Source: a virus. From it: 53,515 bases of DNA. The notes under the pieces were generated by a model. That model was given only the letters and a program-made list of their open reading frames with translations. It made no database searches and was not told the DNA's origin. Positions 16,342-25,802 of this stretch are shown here, piece after piece. The stretch covers positions 1 through 53,515 of IMG/VR virus record IMGVR_UViG_3300029267_001921; one strand, 5' to 3'. The first letter of the stretch is position 1, and every line of letters starts with the position of its first letter. The position numbers were made by a program, and so were the translations under genes.

Positions 16342-18215
16342 TGGCAAAGATAAATCAAAATTTTCCGTTTGATATATTTCGGTTCATTCATAAACCGATT
16401 AGAACCGCAGATAAAGACAGGGATAACTTTCTTGAACGCTACCTCTATGGTCCTCAAATTATATGGGAGGGAATGCGTGATAAGATAGAGGATATTTCTA
16501 AAATTGTGAATCCTGAAACCTGTCCAACTGATCTATTACAGTATTTAAAAGATATAGTAGGGCTAACAAGGGACTTAAGAAACATAACAGATGCGCTATC
16601 TGAGGATGATTTAAGAAAGGTTATTTTACTAGCCGTTCCTTTATGGAAAACCAAAGGTATAGAGGTAGGGCTAAAGAATATAATTAAACTGTTCACTGGA
16701 TTCAATGCCCGAATTTTTAACTGGTTTGATTATAGGATGATAATTGGTGAGAAAGCAATTGGTGAGGAACAGTTAGGTGAGGATGCTTGGATTATTTCAA
16801 GGCCAGGAGTTGCTGGTACAACCCCATTAGGTGAAGTTCAATTACTTTTACAATTTAATACGTTTGATGAAATAGAGGATGGTTCACTATTTCAAAATCC
16901 TATTGTTCCTTACGGAACATATGTATTTCAAAGTGGTGGTCCTTTTGCTACAAGTGATTATTATTTATTTGGAAATCCTTTTTATCTTCATATTCCACAT
17001 AGATCAATATTTGATTTTTCAGGGCATTGGACAATTGAAGGATATGTTATAACAAATACAACCCAAATGATTCCTTTATTTCATAAATATGACTCTACCC
17101 TAAACAAAGGCGTTAAATTAGAACTCAATACAACAACAAGTGAAGTGACATGGACAATTGCAGATGGAACAACAACACAAACTCAAACATGGTCTGCTGG
17201 GGTTCCATTAGCAAATGGTTTATTTCATCATGTTGCTTGGGTTGTTGATTGGGATGAAGATACAGACGGCGAAACATCTGTCTGGGTTGACGGCAATAGA
17301 ATTGGAAATGTTGATCTATCTGGTGCGTTTGTTAGGCAGGGAATCAATAATAGTGAAGATATATTTGTTGGTGAAGATGCACTCGGTGGAACAGGCATCT
17401 ACGCCGGAATAGACGGAATAAGGGTTACAAAAGACGTTAGATATGCTGTCACGTTAGCAACAATTACATCTCCGGGAGTTAATTTTGTTGAGTATCAAGA
17501 GGAACAATTAGATGAATTCCAAATAGATGTAAGGGTTGTTGATGATGGAACACTTGATAGAACAATATTGAAGCGTATTTTAAATCTTATGCGACCTGTT
17601 TCAGAAAGAATAAATATTCTTTATATTGATTTCTATGATGAATTTGAAGATGGAAAAGGTCAATATAATACAATTTCAGGTAGTGCATATGTTGAAAAAA
17701 CAGATGATGTTTATTATTTTAAACTACCTGAATTATCATTAGAACACGCTGATGTATTAGGTGCATCTGATTGGAAAAACTATTTAGTGCAACATAGGTG
17801 TACCATTTATTCAGGTGATGAATTTGAAATAAGGTATTTAATTCAAGATGTTGATAACTACTATGCGTTTAGAGTGAATTCAAATACAAAGAAAGCACAT
17901 ATGGAAAGAGTTGTTGGGGGAGTGAGAACAGCATTAGCAAGTTCAGTGGACATTGATATTGAAACCGCTAATCTTCCAATTTATATTCCATATTATGTTT
18001 TTATGGTGACTTGTTTTAGGAACGAAACAACAGGTGTTACAACATTAAAGGCGTATATAGATTCCAATAAAATATTTGATGTGGATGATACTAATTTTGA
18101 AAAGGGTACATTTGGACTATATACATACGCTGGAACAACGGTCTGGTGCAGCGAAGCAGAGATGTTTCAAATGCCACTCGACCACGATAGAATTGATCCT
18201 AATAGTGAATTTTAA
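16341..18215 (+). CDS. Baseplate gpI-like protein with LamG-type domains
   Basis: Residues 1-145 match the gpI-type tail protein: 'FLERYLYGPQIIWEGMRDKI', 'CPTDLLQYLKDIVGLTRDL' and 'RKVILLAVPLWKTKGIEVGL' are characteristic of the family that attaches tail fibres to gpJ. Residues about 225-375 form a LamG/concanavalin-like beta sandwich ('HWTIEGYVITNTTQMIPLFH', 'FHHVAWVVDWDEDTDGETS', 'VWVDGNRIGNVDLSG'). Residues about 430-624 look like a second jelly-roll ('YLIQDVDNYYAFRVNSNTKK', 'LKAYIDSNKIFDVDDTNF'). The gpI-LamG fusion implies that the baseplate edge itself may bind glycans. Its start overlaps the gpJ stop. Confidence 0.78.
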   Translation: MAKINQNFPFDIFRFIHKPIRTADKDRDNFLERYLYGPQIIWEGMRDKIEDISKIVNPETCPTDLLQYLKDIVGLTRDLRNITDALSEDDLRKVILLAVPLWKTKGIEVGLKNIIKLFTGFNARIFNWFDYRMIIGEKAIGEEQLGEDAWIISRPGVAGTTPLGEVQLLLQFNTFDEIEDGSLFQNPIVPYGTYVFQSGGPFATSDYYLFGNPFYLHIPHRSIFDFSGHWTIEGYVITNTTQMIPLFHKYDSTLNKGVKLELNTTTSEVTWTIADGTTTQTQTWSAGVPLANGLFHHVAWVVDWDEDTDGETSVWVDGNRIGNVDLSGAFVRQGINNSEDIFVGEDALGGTGIYAGIDGIRVTKDVRYAVTLATITSPGVNFVEYQEEQLDEFQIDVRVVDDGTLDRTILKRILNLMRPVSERINILYIDFYDEFEDGKGQYNTISGSAYVEKTDDVYYFKLPELSLEHADVLGASDWKNYLVQHRCTIYSGDEFEIRYLIQDVDNYYAFRVNSNTKKAHMERVVGGVRTALASSVDIDIETANLPIYIPYYVFMVTCFRNETTGVTTLKAYIDSNKIFDVDDTNFEKGTFGLYTYAGTTVWCSEAEMFQMPLDHDRIDPNSEF

Positions 18216-18241
18216 GGATGTATAACTAAGGAGAGTTTATA

Positions 18242-21200
18242 ATGTCAACGGGTGATCGCAAAGTAAATATATTTTTAAAGAAATTCTTAACCCAGCAACA
18301 CATTACAGACAACTTTCTTGATTACTTACACGAATTAATCATGGAAGACCATCAAAAGTTAGTGCCGAGTTCAGGTGTGTATTCTTATCCTGTTACGGCT
18401 AAATCCACGCTGGTTGATACAATTGATTTTTTAACGCCGGGTGAGATTAACGCAGGTGATGGGAACGGACCACAATTGGAAGCAGATGATGGACACGGTA
18501 GGATACTTAAACTTGATGATCTGTTGAGACAACAAGTTTTAGTTCCGAATGATGTTGGTGTCAAGTATTATTCAGGTGTAAGGTTTAATTACTATCCCGT
18601 TGATACAGAAATAAATGTTAGAACAGGTATTATAAAATGGTCATTATACAATGAAGCAATTGGTGAGAGAGGTGAACCTAATTTTGTAAGTTATTATGGT
18701 TCTCAACTCCAAATGCAAGTGGACAATATTTGTAAGGACGTTAATCAACATGGTCGTGTTGTTCGTGTATGGTTGAAAACACCTGTATCACAGGCATCTG
18801 GGGATGTATATGAAGAAGTTTCAATTATACCTCAATCAATTGTATTCGGGCATGATGGTGGATTAAATTATTTTGATGTACCAAATGAAATGAGTGGTTA
18901 TTTTGCCGCCGCACAATCAGTTACAATAGATCAAGTTCCAACTAATCCTGTAACAACTACAGTTACTTTTGTTGGAGCCGATGATTCGGGTGGTTCTGGA
19001 TATACAAGAATCACAGTACCGATTGATTTAAGTGTTTATACTGTCGCCACCAGTTCATTTGTGCTGTCTGGAAATAATGTCATTAATTTAGTTGGAACAT
19101 TAGGACAGAGTTCTAATCCATCCATTGATCCAACTGATTATGAAATATTTCTTTATGGTATAACAATCACAACACAAGATTTAAGATTGGATGAATATTA
19201 TGCGTACCTATTGAACTATACAGGAACAGGTACAGGAAACAACCCTGGATCGTTTGATTTCTCAGATCAAGTTGAAGTACCAAATAATTTTTCAAGTATC
19301 TCTATCATATTAAGTAATTTTAAAAAGTATCAGATTCAACGTAATGCTTTCATACTGAGGGGTGGAGGGCAATTCAAATTTGAATCTGGAACTCTTGACT
19401 GGAATCAGGAGTTCCAGATAGTTAACCCCTTTAGAGGACTATATTCTATTGCCGCAAGTAGTTTAGGCGGCATTGTAAATGACGATATTCTTTATACCAA
19501 AATTTATATTGATCAACCAGTTGTAATTGACGGGAATGCAAGTGGAGAAATTTGGATAGAGGATACAACAGATTTCAGTGATAACGATGCGGTTATTATA
19601 GGTGATAATGATTCAAATAGGGTGACTGGTTACATAATGGGCGCACCCGGATTAGAAAAAATTGTGGTTGATGATGGATTAGGAACACCACTTGATCTAT
19701 CTGGATTCACAACACTAAAGGGCGCATGGGTTCAAAGAACAAATATCAGCCTACAGAAAGCACAAATTAATGAAGGTGATTTAAGGCCAGCAATATTCGG
19801 TGAACTTGATGAAGATGTTGCTGTAATTGCCGTTGCTCACAATAATGTTTTAGTATTTAAAGACGGCGTTCTGAGATTAGAGGACGGTGATGTTGGTGAA
19901 ATATCAAATCTTCCAAGTGGATTTACTTGGGTAAACAATATAACTGAACTCACTGATTCTATTACTAAAACACAGGATAAAGGAATCGGAGTTCTTTCTC
20001 CGGGTACATATACGCCCACCGTACAAATTGACTATAATAAGAATTTAGCATGGATAGGACTTTCCGATTGGACAATTATTCAAGGAAATCTTGCCACACC
20101 AGTTATGAAGATTCAATATGATGCAACAACAACTGATTCATATATGAGGGTTGAACTCAATCGGTTAATTATTCAAAATAATGGTGCTGGTGATGTAATT
20201 GAGATTGATAATACTGGTGCAACAAAGGGTATGGAAATTGTTCTTGATGGCTGTGTTCTTTTGGGGTCAGGTGGAAATGTATTAAAGGTCACTCATAGTG
20301 AATCCAGCCAATGGATTAAAGTTAGAATACTTAATTCAAGATCACAGGATTTTGAAGGCAGTATAGTATTTGAATCACAGAATAATAGTGATGAATTATT
20401 TATTAAGAATGTAAAATTAGCGGCTGGCGAAACAATCACATTTGGGAAAGCCGCATTTGATCCCACTTCTACGTGTACTATTCATGATTGTTGGGTTGAT
20501 CATGTTGATGCGGTTGGTGCAGGAACAAACAAATCAATCAATATAATTAATTCGTATTCTTATGAGGATAATAAACGAATTGATCTAAATGGATCTGGAA
20601 ACGCTACATTTAACGTAAATGTTGATTTAGTTGATCTTCAGGATTTCATTAATTATCAAACCAGAGTGAACGGATTAATATTTAGAGGTGGTGGACAAAT
20701 AGATTTCCTATCGAGTACATTTAGTTGGACTGCTGACTTTGAAATATTCGATCCGTTTTATGGAATATCAATTATTCCTGCTGGTTCAATCCCTGCGATT
20801 GTAAATAATGATGTATTTTATACCAAATTATACAGGCCACAGGAAGTTGTTGTAGATGGAAATCCTGTTGGTCAAATAGGCGTAAAAGATACCTCTGATT
20901 TTAACGATAATGACACAGTAGTTGTTGGTGATGCAAATTCAACACAATTAACTGGATATGTAATGGGCGTACCTGCTGGTGGTATTATAACAGTAGATGA
21001 CGGTGCAGGGAATCCATATGACCTTTCTAATTTCACAAAATCACAAGGTGCGTGGATTCAACGAACAAATATAGCGATGTTAAAAGGTACACAAAACGTA
21101 GGTGATTTAAGGCCGGATTATCTGCGTAAAACAGACAGTAGGATTTATGTAATTGCTGTCTGTAATGGAAATAATATTGTAGATAGAAACGGTGAAATAT

Positions 21201-22405
21201 ATACAAGACAATGGGTATATGAGGAGCCTCTTATTGTAACATCACCTGTTGATATAGATGACGCTATTACTCTCCCTGTTGATAGTAGGAACGGAAACGC
21301 TGTTAAATATTATAGAAACGGTACTGGCGATTTACAAATGTTTGTGAATGGAAATCGTTGGTTTACTGAACAAGTTCTTGTTGTCTCTTCATTCACCCCA
21401 ACATTTTATGATGTCGGTACAGGTGTTGTAACTGTACCTGACGCTGTTGATTTATCAAATGTTAGGCGTGAAGATCTTTTCTATGACGCACTAGGAGCGG
21501 AATTTACCATATTTGGAAATATAGATAATACGCTTGGAAACAAACAATTTAGGATAGCATCAGGTCAGGTTGTAAATCTTGGTGCTGGCGCATATATTGT
21601 CAGACAAGATTATGCTGAAACAGGAGTAGCAGAACAATTTGTAACAACCATACAAGCAAAAAGAAGAATACCAATAAATGCAATCGTTGCTTTCCGCATT
21701 ATGCCATTCGGAACAAGTGGAGGAGGCGGTGGAGGAGGCGGTGGGGGTGGAACCCTACAAGACGCCTATGTTGCGGGAAGTACAATGACAATTGCAGTTG
21801 GGAATCCTGTTATAGTGAATGGTCCGGGTGGTCAAAAGTTATTTCAATTTAATGGAGACATAGGTGTAACTGGTATTATTGATCCTGAAGGTCTTGAATT
21901 TGCAAGTCAAGTTACTAACCCTGACCCATCTAAGAATTTGGTTTATTTTAAAAACACAGGTGAACTTATTTTTAACAACTTAGTATCAGGATTGGAAGAA
22001 GTAATCAATGCTGAATCTACTGCTGTTAAAGAGTATACAAATAATCAAGGTTCACCAATATCAAAAGGTCGTGTTGTAAGAAAGTCAGCAATAGGGTTTA
22101 TAAATTATGCTGATTGGACTGCGGATGTTAATTCCAGAGCCATAGGAATCTCTATGGATAATATAAATGATGGATCAGATGGATTGGTTAAAAAATTTGG
22201 TTATATAGAACAAGGTGTCATAACAGCGGATGATTTCACTGAGGCAATGTTGCCAGCAGACGGAGCAAGGATATGGTTAGCTGATGCAGATGGAAAGATG
22301 ACTGTAACACCACCAACAACTGGGAGCGGAAACTGGGAAGTATATATGGGTATATGGGATGATGGTGGTTTAAACTTACAAATTGCCTTGATCGGGCAAG
22401 CATAG
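18242..22405 (+). CDS. Very large tail fibre/adhesin with duplicated domain and polyglycine hinge
   Basis: The 1387-residue protein follows gpI and is the likely main fibre. Its first part (1-360) is mixed beta. Residues 370-516 and 812-958 are two copies of a 147-residue domain, each beginning LRGGGQ or FRGGGQ and ending GDLRP. Between them, residues about 560-800 resemble a pectate-lyase-like beta helix ('SPGTYTPTVQIDYNKNLAWI', 'MEIVLDGCVLLGSGGNVLKV'). A run of 11 glycines (1160-1170) acts as a hinge before a C-terminal tip of about 215 residues ('PISKGRVVRKSAIGFINYAD'), similar in style to phage fibre tips. The RBS is AAGGAGAG. Receptor binding is inferred. Confidence 0.78.
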   Translation: MSTGDRKVNIFLKKFLTQQHITDNFLDYLHELIMEDHQKLVPSSGVYSYPVTAKSTLVDTIDFLTPGEINAGDGNGPQLEADDGHGRILKLDDLLRQQVLVPNDVGVKYYSGVRFNYYPVDTEINVRTGIIKWSLYNEAIGERGEPNFVSYYGSQLQMQVDNICKDVNQHGRVVRVWLKTPVSQASGDVYEEVSIIPQSIVFGHDGGLNYFDVPNEMSGYFAAAQSVTIDQVPTNPVTTTVTFVGADDSGGSGYTRITVPIDLSVYTVATSSFVLSGNNVINLVGTLGQSSNPSIDPTDYEIFLYGITITTQDLRLDEYYAYLLNYTGTGTGNNPGSFDFSDQVEVPNNFSSISIILSNFKKYQIQRNAFILRGGGQFKFESGTLDWNQEFQIVNPFRGLYSIAASSLGGIVNDDILYTKIYIDQPVVIDGNASGEIWIEDTTDFSDNDAVIIGDNDSNRVTGYIMGAPGLEKIVVDDGLGTPLDLSGFTTLKGAWVQRTNISLQKAQINEGDLRPAIFGELDEDVAVIAVAHNNVLVFKDGVLRLEDGDVGEISNLPSGFTWVNNITELTDSITKTQDKGIGVLSPGTYTPTVQIDYNKNLAWIGLSDWTIIQGNLATPVMKIQYDATTTDSYMRVELNRLIIQNNGAGDVIEIDNTGATKGMEIVLDGCVLLGSGGNVLKVTHSESSQWIKVRILNSRSQDFEGSIVFESQNNSDELFIKNVKLAAGETITFGKAAFDPTSTCTIHDCWVDHVDAVGAGTNKSINIINSYSYEDNKRIDLNGSGNATFNVNVDLVDLQDFINYQTRVNGLIFRGGGQIDFLSSTFSWTADFEIFDPFYGISIIPAGSIPAIVNNDVFYTKLYRPQEVVVDGNPVGQIGVKDTSDFNDNDTVVVGDANSTQLTGYVMGVPAGGIITVDDGAGNPYDLSNFTKSQGAWIQRTNIAMLKGTQNVGDLRPDYLRKTDSRIYVIAVCNGNNIVDRNGEIYTRQWVYEEPLIVTSPVDIDDAITLPVDSRNGNAVKYYRNGTGDLQMFVNGNRWFTEQVLVVSSFTPTFYDVGTGVVTVPDAVDLSNVRREDLFYDALGAEFTIFGNIDNTLGNKQFRIASGQVVNLGAGAYIVRQDYAETGVAEQFVTTIQAKRRIPINAIVAFRIMPFGTSGGGGGGGGGGGTLQDAYVAGSTMTIAVGNPVIVNGPGGQKLFQFNGDIGVTGIIDPEGLEFASQVTNPDPSKNLVYFKNTGELIFNNLVSGLEEVINAESTAVKEYTNNQGSPISKGRVVRKSAIGFINYADWTADVNSRAIGISMDNINDGSDGLVKKFGYIEQGVITADDFTEAMLPADGARIWLADADGKMTVTPPTTGSGNWEVYMGIWDDGGLNLQIALIGQA
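19349..19789 (+). repeat. Copy 1 of 147-residue internal fibre duplication
   Basis: This segment encodes residues 370-516 of the large fibre. It pairs with 20675-21115, which has the same 441-nt length without net indels. Shared anchors are RGGGQ, NDxxxYTKxY, GDxNSxxxTGYxMGxP, GAWxQRTNI and GDLRP. The copies are clearly diverged, so the duplication is old. Confidence 0.85.
20675..21115 (+). repeat. Copy 2 of 147-residue internal fibre duplication
   Basis: This segment encodes residues 812-958 of the large fibre and is the second copy of the domain at 19349-19789. In both copies the domain follows a helical segment of about 20 residues that could trimerise and precedes a beta-rich unit, so the whole 'helix plus domain' block seems to be the duplicated module. 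Confidence 0.85.
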
Positions 22406-22413
22406 GAGATGTT

Positions 22414-22779
22414 ATGAAAAATAAAGGAAAAAATTATGAAGTAAAGAAATCACAAGAGGCTGTCGATAAAGAAATTGACTTAGGTGAGCCTGAATCGAAA
22501 CAAGAACAAATCGAGGATGAACAACAAGAGACAAAACAACAAGAGACAAAACAAAACAACCAACCACAAGAGAAATCTTCGATTTATTTTGACAAAGAAA
22601 AGGGAATAGTTATAGTGACAGACCCAGTAAAAAAGGGTGTTTTGAGTAATCTTATTGGGACTTTAAGTCATACTTGTAAGGAATATAAGAAACCTATCGA
22701 AGTGTTGTTGGAAAATAAATTTGATGTTAAAATATCATTAAGTATTTTGCCTAAATCTGGTGAAATAGATAAATCGTAA
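22414..22779 (+). CDS. Small Gln/Glu-rich protein, possible fibre chaperone
   Basis: I do not recognise this 121-residue protein. Residues 1-55 are highly charged and low-complexity ('EQIEDEQQETKQQETKQNN', with a tandem QQETK), probably disordered. Residues 60-121 form a small folded part ('SSIYFDKEKGIVIVTDPVKK', 'PIEVLLENKFDVKISLSI'). It is tightly linked to the large fibre (8-nt gap, SD overlapping the fibre stop), and small genes directly after fibres often encode assembly chaperones. That role is inference from position. Confidence 0.65.
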   Translation: MKNKGKNYEVKKSQEAVDKEIDLGEPESKQEQIEDEQQETKQQETKQNNQPQEKSSIYFDKEKGIVIVTDPVKKGVLSNLIGTLSHTCKEYKKPIEVLLENKFDVKISLSILPKSGEIDKS

Positions 22780-22808
22780 TATAAATTCATTAAACGGAGG
22801 GATAAGAC

Positions 22809-25322
22809 ATGGCCGACATTTCTAAACTGAGACAACTGGTATCAGGTATTCCCAAGACAGTAGATCTTACTGCGACTGGGAATGTCCTGAATGCCGAAAA
22901 TTTCAAAATTACTGACGCAGGTGTCACAGCAAGTAAGCCGTTGAAGTTAGACGGTGATAAGAAGTTTACTTCTGGTGATATTGATTTGACATCTGAAGTA
23001 ACAGGTGCATTGCCATATGCCAATATGAATATTGGTGATGGTGATCTTACAATTGCAAAAACAAGTGGTTTACAGACAGCATTAGATGGTAAACAAGAAA
23101 CATCTGAGAAAGATGCAAACAACGGGTATTGCGGTCTTGATGCTGGTGGTAAAGTTCCTGCCGCAAATCTTCCAAGCTCTGTAATGGATTTCCAAGGTTC
23201 TTTTGATCCTGCCACTGCAACCTTTACTGATGCTGGTGGGAACGCTGGTGATGTTTGGTTAGCAACGGCTGCTGGATCATATGATGCTGGTAGTGGTTCC
23301 ATTACTTATGCAATTGGTGACTGGGCGGTTCATAATGGAAGTGTATTTGAGAAATCTCTTAATTCCAATGCAGTTGTAAGTGTTAATGGACAAACAGGTG
23401 TTGTTACATTAACTCATGATGGGTTCTCTGATTATGAAGCAGATGAACATTATCCTGCATTAGACGAAGACGACATGGCTTCAGACAGTGATACTTCTGT
23501 TGCCACACAACAATCAATCAAAGCGTATGTTGACGCACTTACTCATGATGGATTTGCTGACTTTGTAGCCAACGAGCATTTACCCGGAATAGATGAAGAT
23601 GATATGGCAAGCGATAGCGATGCCGCTGTTCCAACTCAGCAATCTGTTAAGGCATACGTTGATGCACTAACCCATGATGGATTTGCTGACTTTGTAGCCA
23701 ACGAGCATTTACCAGCAATAGATGAAGACGACATGGCTTCAGATAGTGACACGAGTGTTCCAACTCAGCAATCTGTTAAGGCTTATGTTGATGCTCAAGT
23801 TGGTGCTGCGGATTTCCTTGAAACTAAAACAAATAATACTGGTGGTGCATTAGTACAAGGTGATGTAGTTCATTATGCTGGTAGTTCCATTACACAGAAA
23901 GCTGGAACTGGCGGTAATATGGACGTTTACTCAATTGGTATTGTTGATGAAGCAATTGCCAATGGTAATTCTGGTAATGTTATCACAAAGGCTGGTGGAA
24001 TCAGTGCTGGACATTCTGGATTAACTGCTGGATATAGAGTATATGTTGATCCTAACAGCCCAGGTGATGTTGTTGATCCAACTGGATTTGCTGGCACTGA
24101 AAGACATATTTGTTCAGTTGGTTGGGCGATAAGTGCAACAGAAATTATATTCGATCCTCCGGGAGTCGTTTTTGACGTTCAAAAAGGTATTGGTTATAGT
24201 GATCCATTTGTAATGTCTCTTGGTGTTAATATTAATACCACAATGTTTGAGTTTGATTCTGCTGCAAGTTATGTGTTAAAAGTTAAAGCGGGTGGAATCT
24301 CTGAAACAGAATTAAACGCTTCTGTTGCTGGTACTGGTCTTACTGGTGGTGCTGGATCATCTCTCGCAATTGATTTTAAAGATGAAGATGATATGGCGTC
24401 AGATAGTGAAACGCATGCCGCAACACAACAGTCCATTAAAGCGTATGTAGACGCACTAACCCATGATGGTTTCGCTGATTATGTAGCCAACGAGCATCTA
24501 CCCGGTATTGACGAAGATGACATGAGTTCAGACAGTGATGCTCACGTTCCTACTCAACAATCAGTTAAGGCGTATGTGGATGCGTTGAGTCATGATGGTT
24601 TTGCCGACTATGTAGCTAATGAACATCTACCCGGTATTGATGAAGACGATATGTCGAGCGACAGTGATGCTCACGTTCCTACACAACAGTCAGTTAAAGC
24701 ATACGTAGATGCGTTAAGTCATGATGGATTTGCTGATTACGTTGCGAATGAACATTTGCCTGGGATTGACGAAGATGATATGTCAAGTGATAGTGATGCC
24801 CATGTACCAACACAGCAATCAGTTAAAGCGTATGTGGATGGTGCGATCAGTACAGCATCCCCAGAAGATTTGGATTTTGAAGGTGTTGCTGGTGAAGCAA
24901 TGGCAGCCAATACCACTTTTATTGTGAGGAAAGCAATAAGTGGTGAAACTGCTGGTCGTTATTATAAAGCAACATCCGATGAAGAAAACTCTCCCGGTGA
25001 ATACCATGCAATCGGTTGGGTACAGGTTGGTGGAAGTGCAGTAAGTGCTGGTGACACTGTTACAGTTAATAAATTCAAGAAAGACATCGCTCTTGCAAGT
25101 GCTGACTCTGTTATTGGTTCCGATGCAACCGATAATGGAAAACCAATTTGGTTGAATAAAGACGGTGCTTTCTCACTTGATCCTGCTGCTGGAATTGGTG
25201 GCGGCGATCAATATGCTTGTGTGATGGTTGGTGTTCTTAGTGAATACAACGCAGCCGCAACAAGTGAAAAGATACTTATGGAATGCAACCTTGGCAATTT
25301 CACTGGTATTGATATTGCTTAA
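22809..25322 (+). CDS. Tail fibre with DEDDM-S-DSD...QQSVKAYVD repeats
   Basis: The 837-residue protein has an N-terminal virion-attachment-like region (residues 1-40, 'LVSGIPKTVDLTAT'), a short collagen-free shaft with 'LDGKQETSEKDANNGYCGLD' as in many fibres, and two arrays of a 43-residue unit that pairs HDGF(A/S)DxxANEHLPxI with DEDDMxSDSDxxxxTQQSxKAYVD. The arrays lie at residues about 203-329 and 525-678. Between and after them are beta-rich segments ('ETKTNNTGGALVQGDVVHYA', 'KAISGETAGRYYKATSDEEN') like small fibre domains. The pattern QQSVKAYVD is recurrent in phage fibres and probably forms trimeric helical joints. No chaperone or peptidase domain is seen at the C-terminus. Confidence 0.78.
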   Translation: MADISKLRQLVSGIPKTVDLTATGNVLNAENFKITDAGVTASKPLKLDGDKKFTSGDIDLTSEVTGALPYANMNIGDGDLTIAKTSGLQTALDGKQETSEKDANNGYCGLDAGGKVPAANLPSSVMDFQGSFDPATATFTDAGGNAGDVWLATAAGSYDAGSGSITYAIGDWAVHNGSVFEKSLNSNAVVSVNGQTGVVTLTHDGFSDYEADEHYPALDEDDMASDSDTSVATQQSIKAYVDALTHDGFADFVANEHLPGIDEDDMASDSDAAVPTQQSVKAYVDALTHDGFADFVANEHLPAIDEDDMASDSDTSVPTQQSVKAYVDAQVGAADFLETKTNNTGGALVQGDVVHYAGSSITQKAGTGGNMDVYSIGIVDEAIANGNSGNVITKAGGISAGHSGLTAGYRVYVDPNSPGDVVDPTGFAGTERHICSVGWAISATEIIFDPPGVVFDVQKGIGYSDPFVMSLGVNINTTMFEFDSAASYVLKVKAGGISETELNASVAGTGLTGGAGSSLAIDFKDEDDMASDSETHAATQQSIKAYVDALTHDGFADYVANEHLPGIDEDDMSSDSDAHVPTQQSVKAYVDALSHDGFADYVANEHLPGIDEDDMSSDSDAHVPTQQSVKAYVDALSHDGFADYVANEHLPGIDEDDMSSDSDAHVPTQQSVKAYVDGAISTASPEDLDFEGVAGEAMAANTTFIVRKAISGETAGRYYKATSDEENSPGEYHAIGWVQVGGSAVSAGDTVTVNKFKKDIALASADSVIGSDATDNGKPIWLNKDGAFSLDPAAGIGGGDQYACVMVGVLSEYNAAATSEKILMECNLGNFTGIDIA
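23415..23795 (+). repeat. Fibre repeat array A (three 129-nt units)
   Basis: Three copies of the 43-codon unit begin with HDGF at 23415, 23544 and 23673. The protein copies differ at a few positions (for example DTSVAT, DAAVPT, DTSVPT). It is coding repeat DNA, not a CRISPR array: unit length is a multiple of three and no spacers exist. Confidence 0.88.
24381..24842 (+). repeat. Fibre repeat array B (units identical in protein, synonymous in DNA)
   Basis: Units begin at 24381, 24510, 24639 and 24768 (the last one partial). The units at 24510-24638 and 24639-24767 encode the same 43 residues, but about 26 of 129 bases differ, all synonymous. This includes serine codons switched between AGY and TCN classes. 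Confidence 0.9.
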
Positions 25323-25377
25323 TTGGAATTTAATTTGTAGGATTTAGGATAACATATTAAAGGAGTGACAAAAAATA

Positions 25378-25443
25378 ATGAATCTTAACATCATTATAAC
25401 AAATCACTCGCCTGTTAAGAGGGAAAGCGGAATTTATAGCTAA
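25378..25443 (+). CDS. Possible 21-residue leader peptide
   Basis: In the 156-nt gap between two fibre genes, an AAAGGAG motif (25359-25365) precedes ATG 25378 by 12 nt and opens a 21-codon frame that ends in TAA at 25441-25443. The product (MNLNIIITNHSPVKRESGIY plus S) matches nothing I know. Its stop falls within a hairpin (25427-25449), an arrangement reminiscent of leader peptides. The SD spacing is longer than ideal, so it may not be translated. Confidence 0.3.
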   Translation: MNLNIIITNHSPVKRESGIYS

Positions 25444-25449
25444 TTTCGC
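25427..25449 (+). other. Hairpin upstream of small fibre gene
   Basis: GCGGAATT and AATTTCGC (25427-25434, 25442-25449; one G-U pair) form an 8-bp stem with a 7-nt loop. No T run follows, so it is not a typical terminator. It ends about 20 nt before the RBS AGAGGAAAG of the 25479 gene, and may modulate its translation or mark an mRNA processing site. Confidence 0.4.
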
Positions 25450-25478
25450 CCTACAAATCCTATATAGAGGAAAGAAAT

Positions 25479-25802
25479 ATGGCAAAATTCTTAAAATTAG
25501 TAGGTGGCATTCCTAAATCAACGGACGTAACTGCCACTATTAATCAATACGATGAGAGTGTTCCTGTTACAACTGATATAGGTACTGCTGGAGCAGGATA
25601 TGATGCTGCGCATAAAGTATTTACTTTGCCAAATGCTGAAACATACGATGGTACAATTGACGAGTTGAAGGTTGACGTAAATGGTGTTGGACAAGTAGAG
25701 GGTGTGGAGTATAATTATGATAACAATGTCGCTGCAACCACAGTGACTTTTATTGATGCGATACCCAAGAACGCAAGGGTACGATTCTTTAAGGTGACTT
25801 GA
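25479..25802 (+). CDS. Small virion protein sharing the LVxGIPK N-terminal motif
   Basis: The 107-residue protein begins with 'FLKLVGGIPKSTDVTATI', closely resembling residues 6-24 of the fibre encoded at 22809 ('LRQLVSGIPKTVDLTATG'). The rest is beta-rich ('AHKVFTLPNAETYDGTIDEL', 'VAATTVTFIDAIPKNARV'), a layout typical of small head/fibre decoration or fibre-tip proteins. The shared N-terminus suggests that both proteins dock on the same virion partner. Its TGA overlaps the ATG of the next small gene (ATGA-type junction at 25800-25804). Confidence 0.65.
   Translation: MAKFLKLVGGIPKSTDVTATINQYDESVPVTTDIGTAGAGYDAAHKVFTLPNAETYDGTIDELKVDVNGVGQVEGVEYNYDNNVAATTVTFIDAIPKNARVRFFKVT

Noticed and set aside
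22790-23302. 170-codon - strand frame opposite the repeat fibre
   Set aside because: It is the antisense of a biased-composition fibre and has no RBS or family resemblance.
23415-24842. CRISPR-like spaced repeats
   Set aside because: The 129-nt units are in frame, contiguous and encode a fibre repeat; there are no unique spacers.
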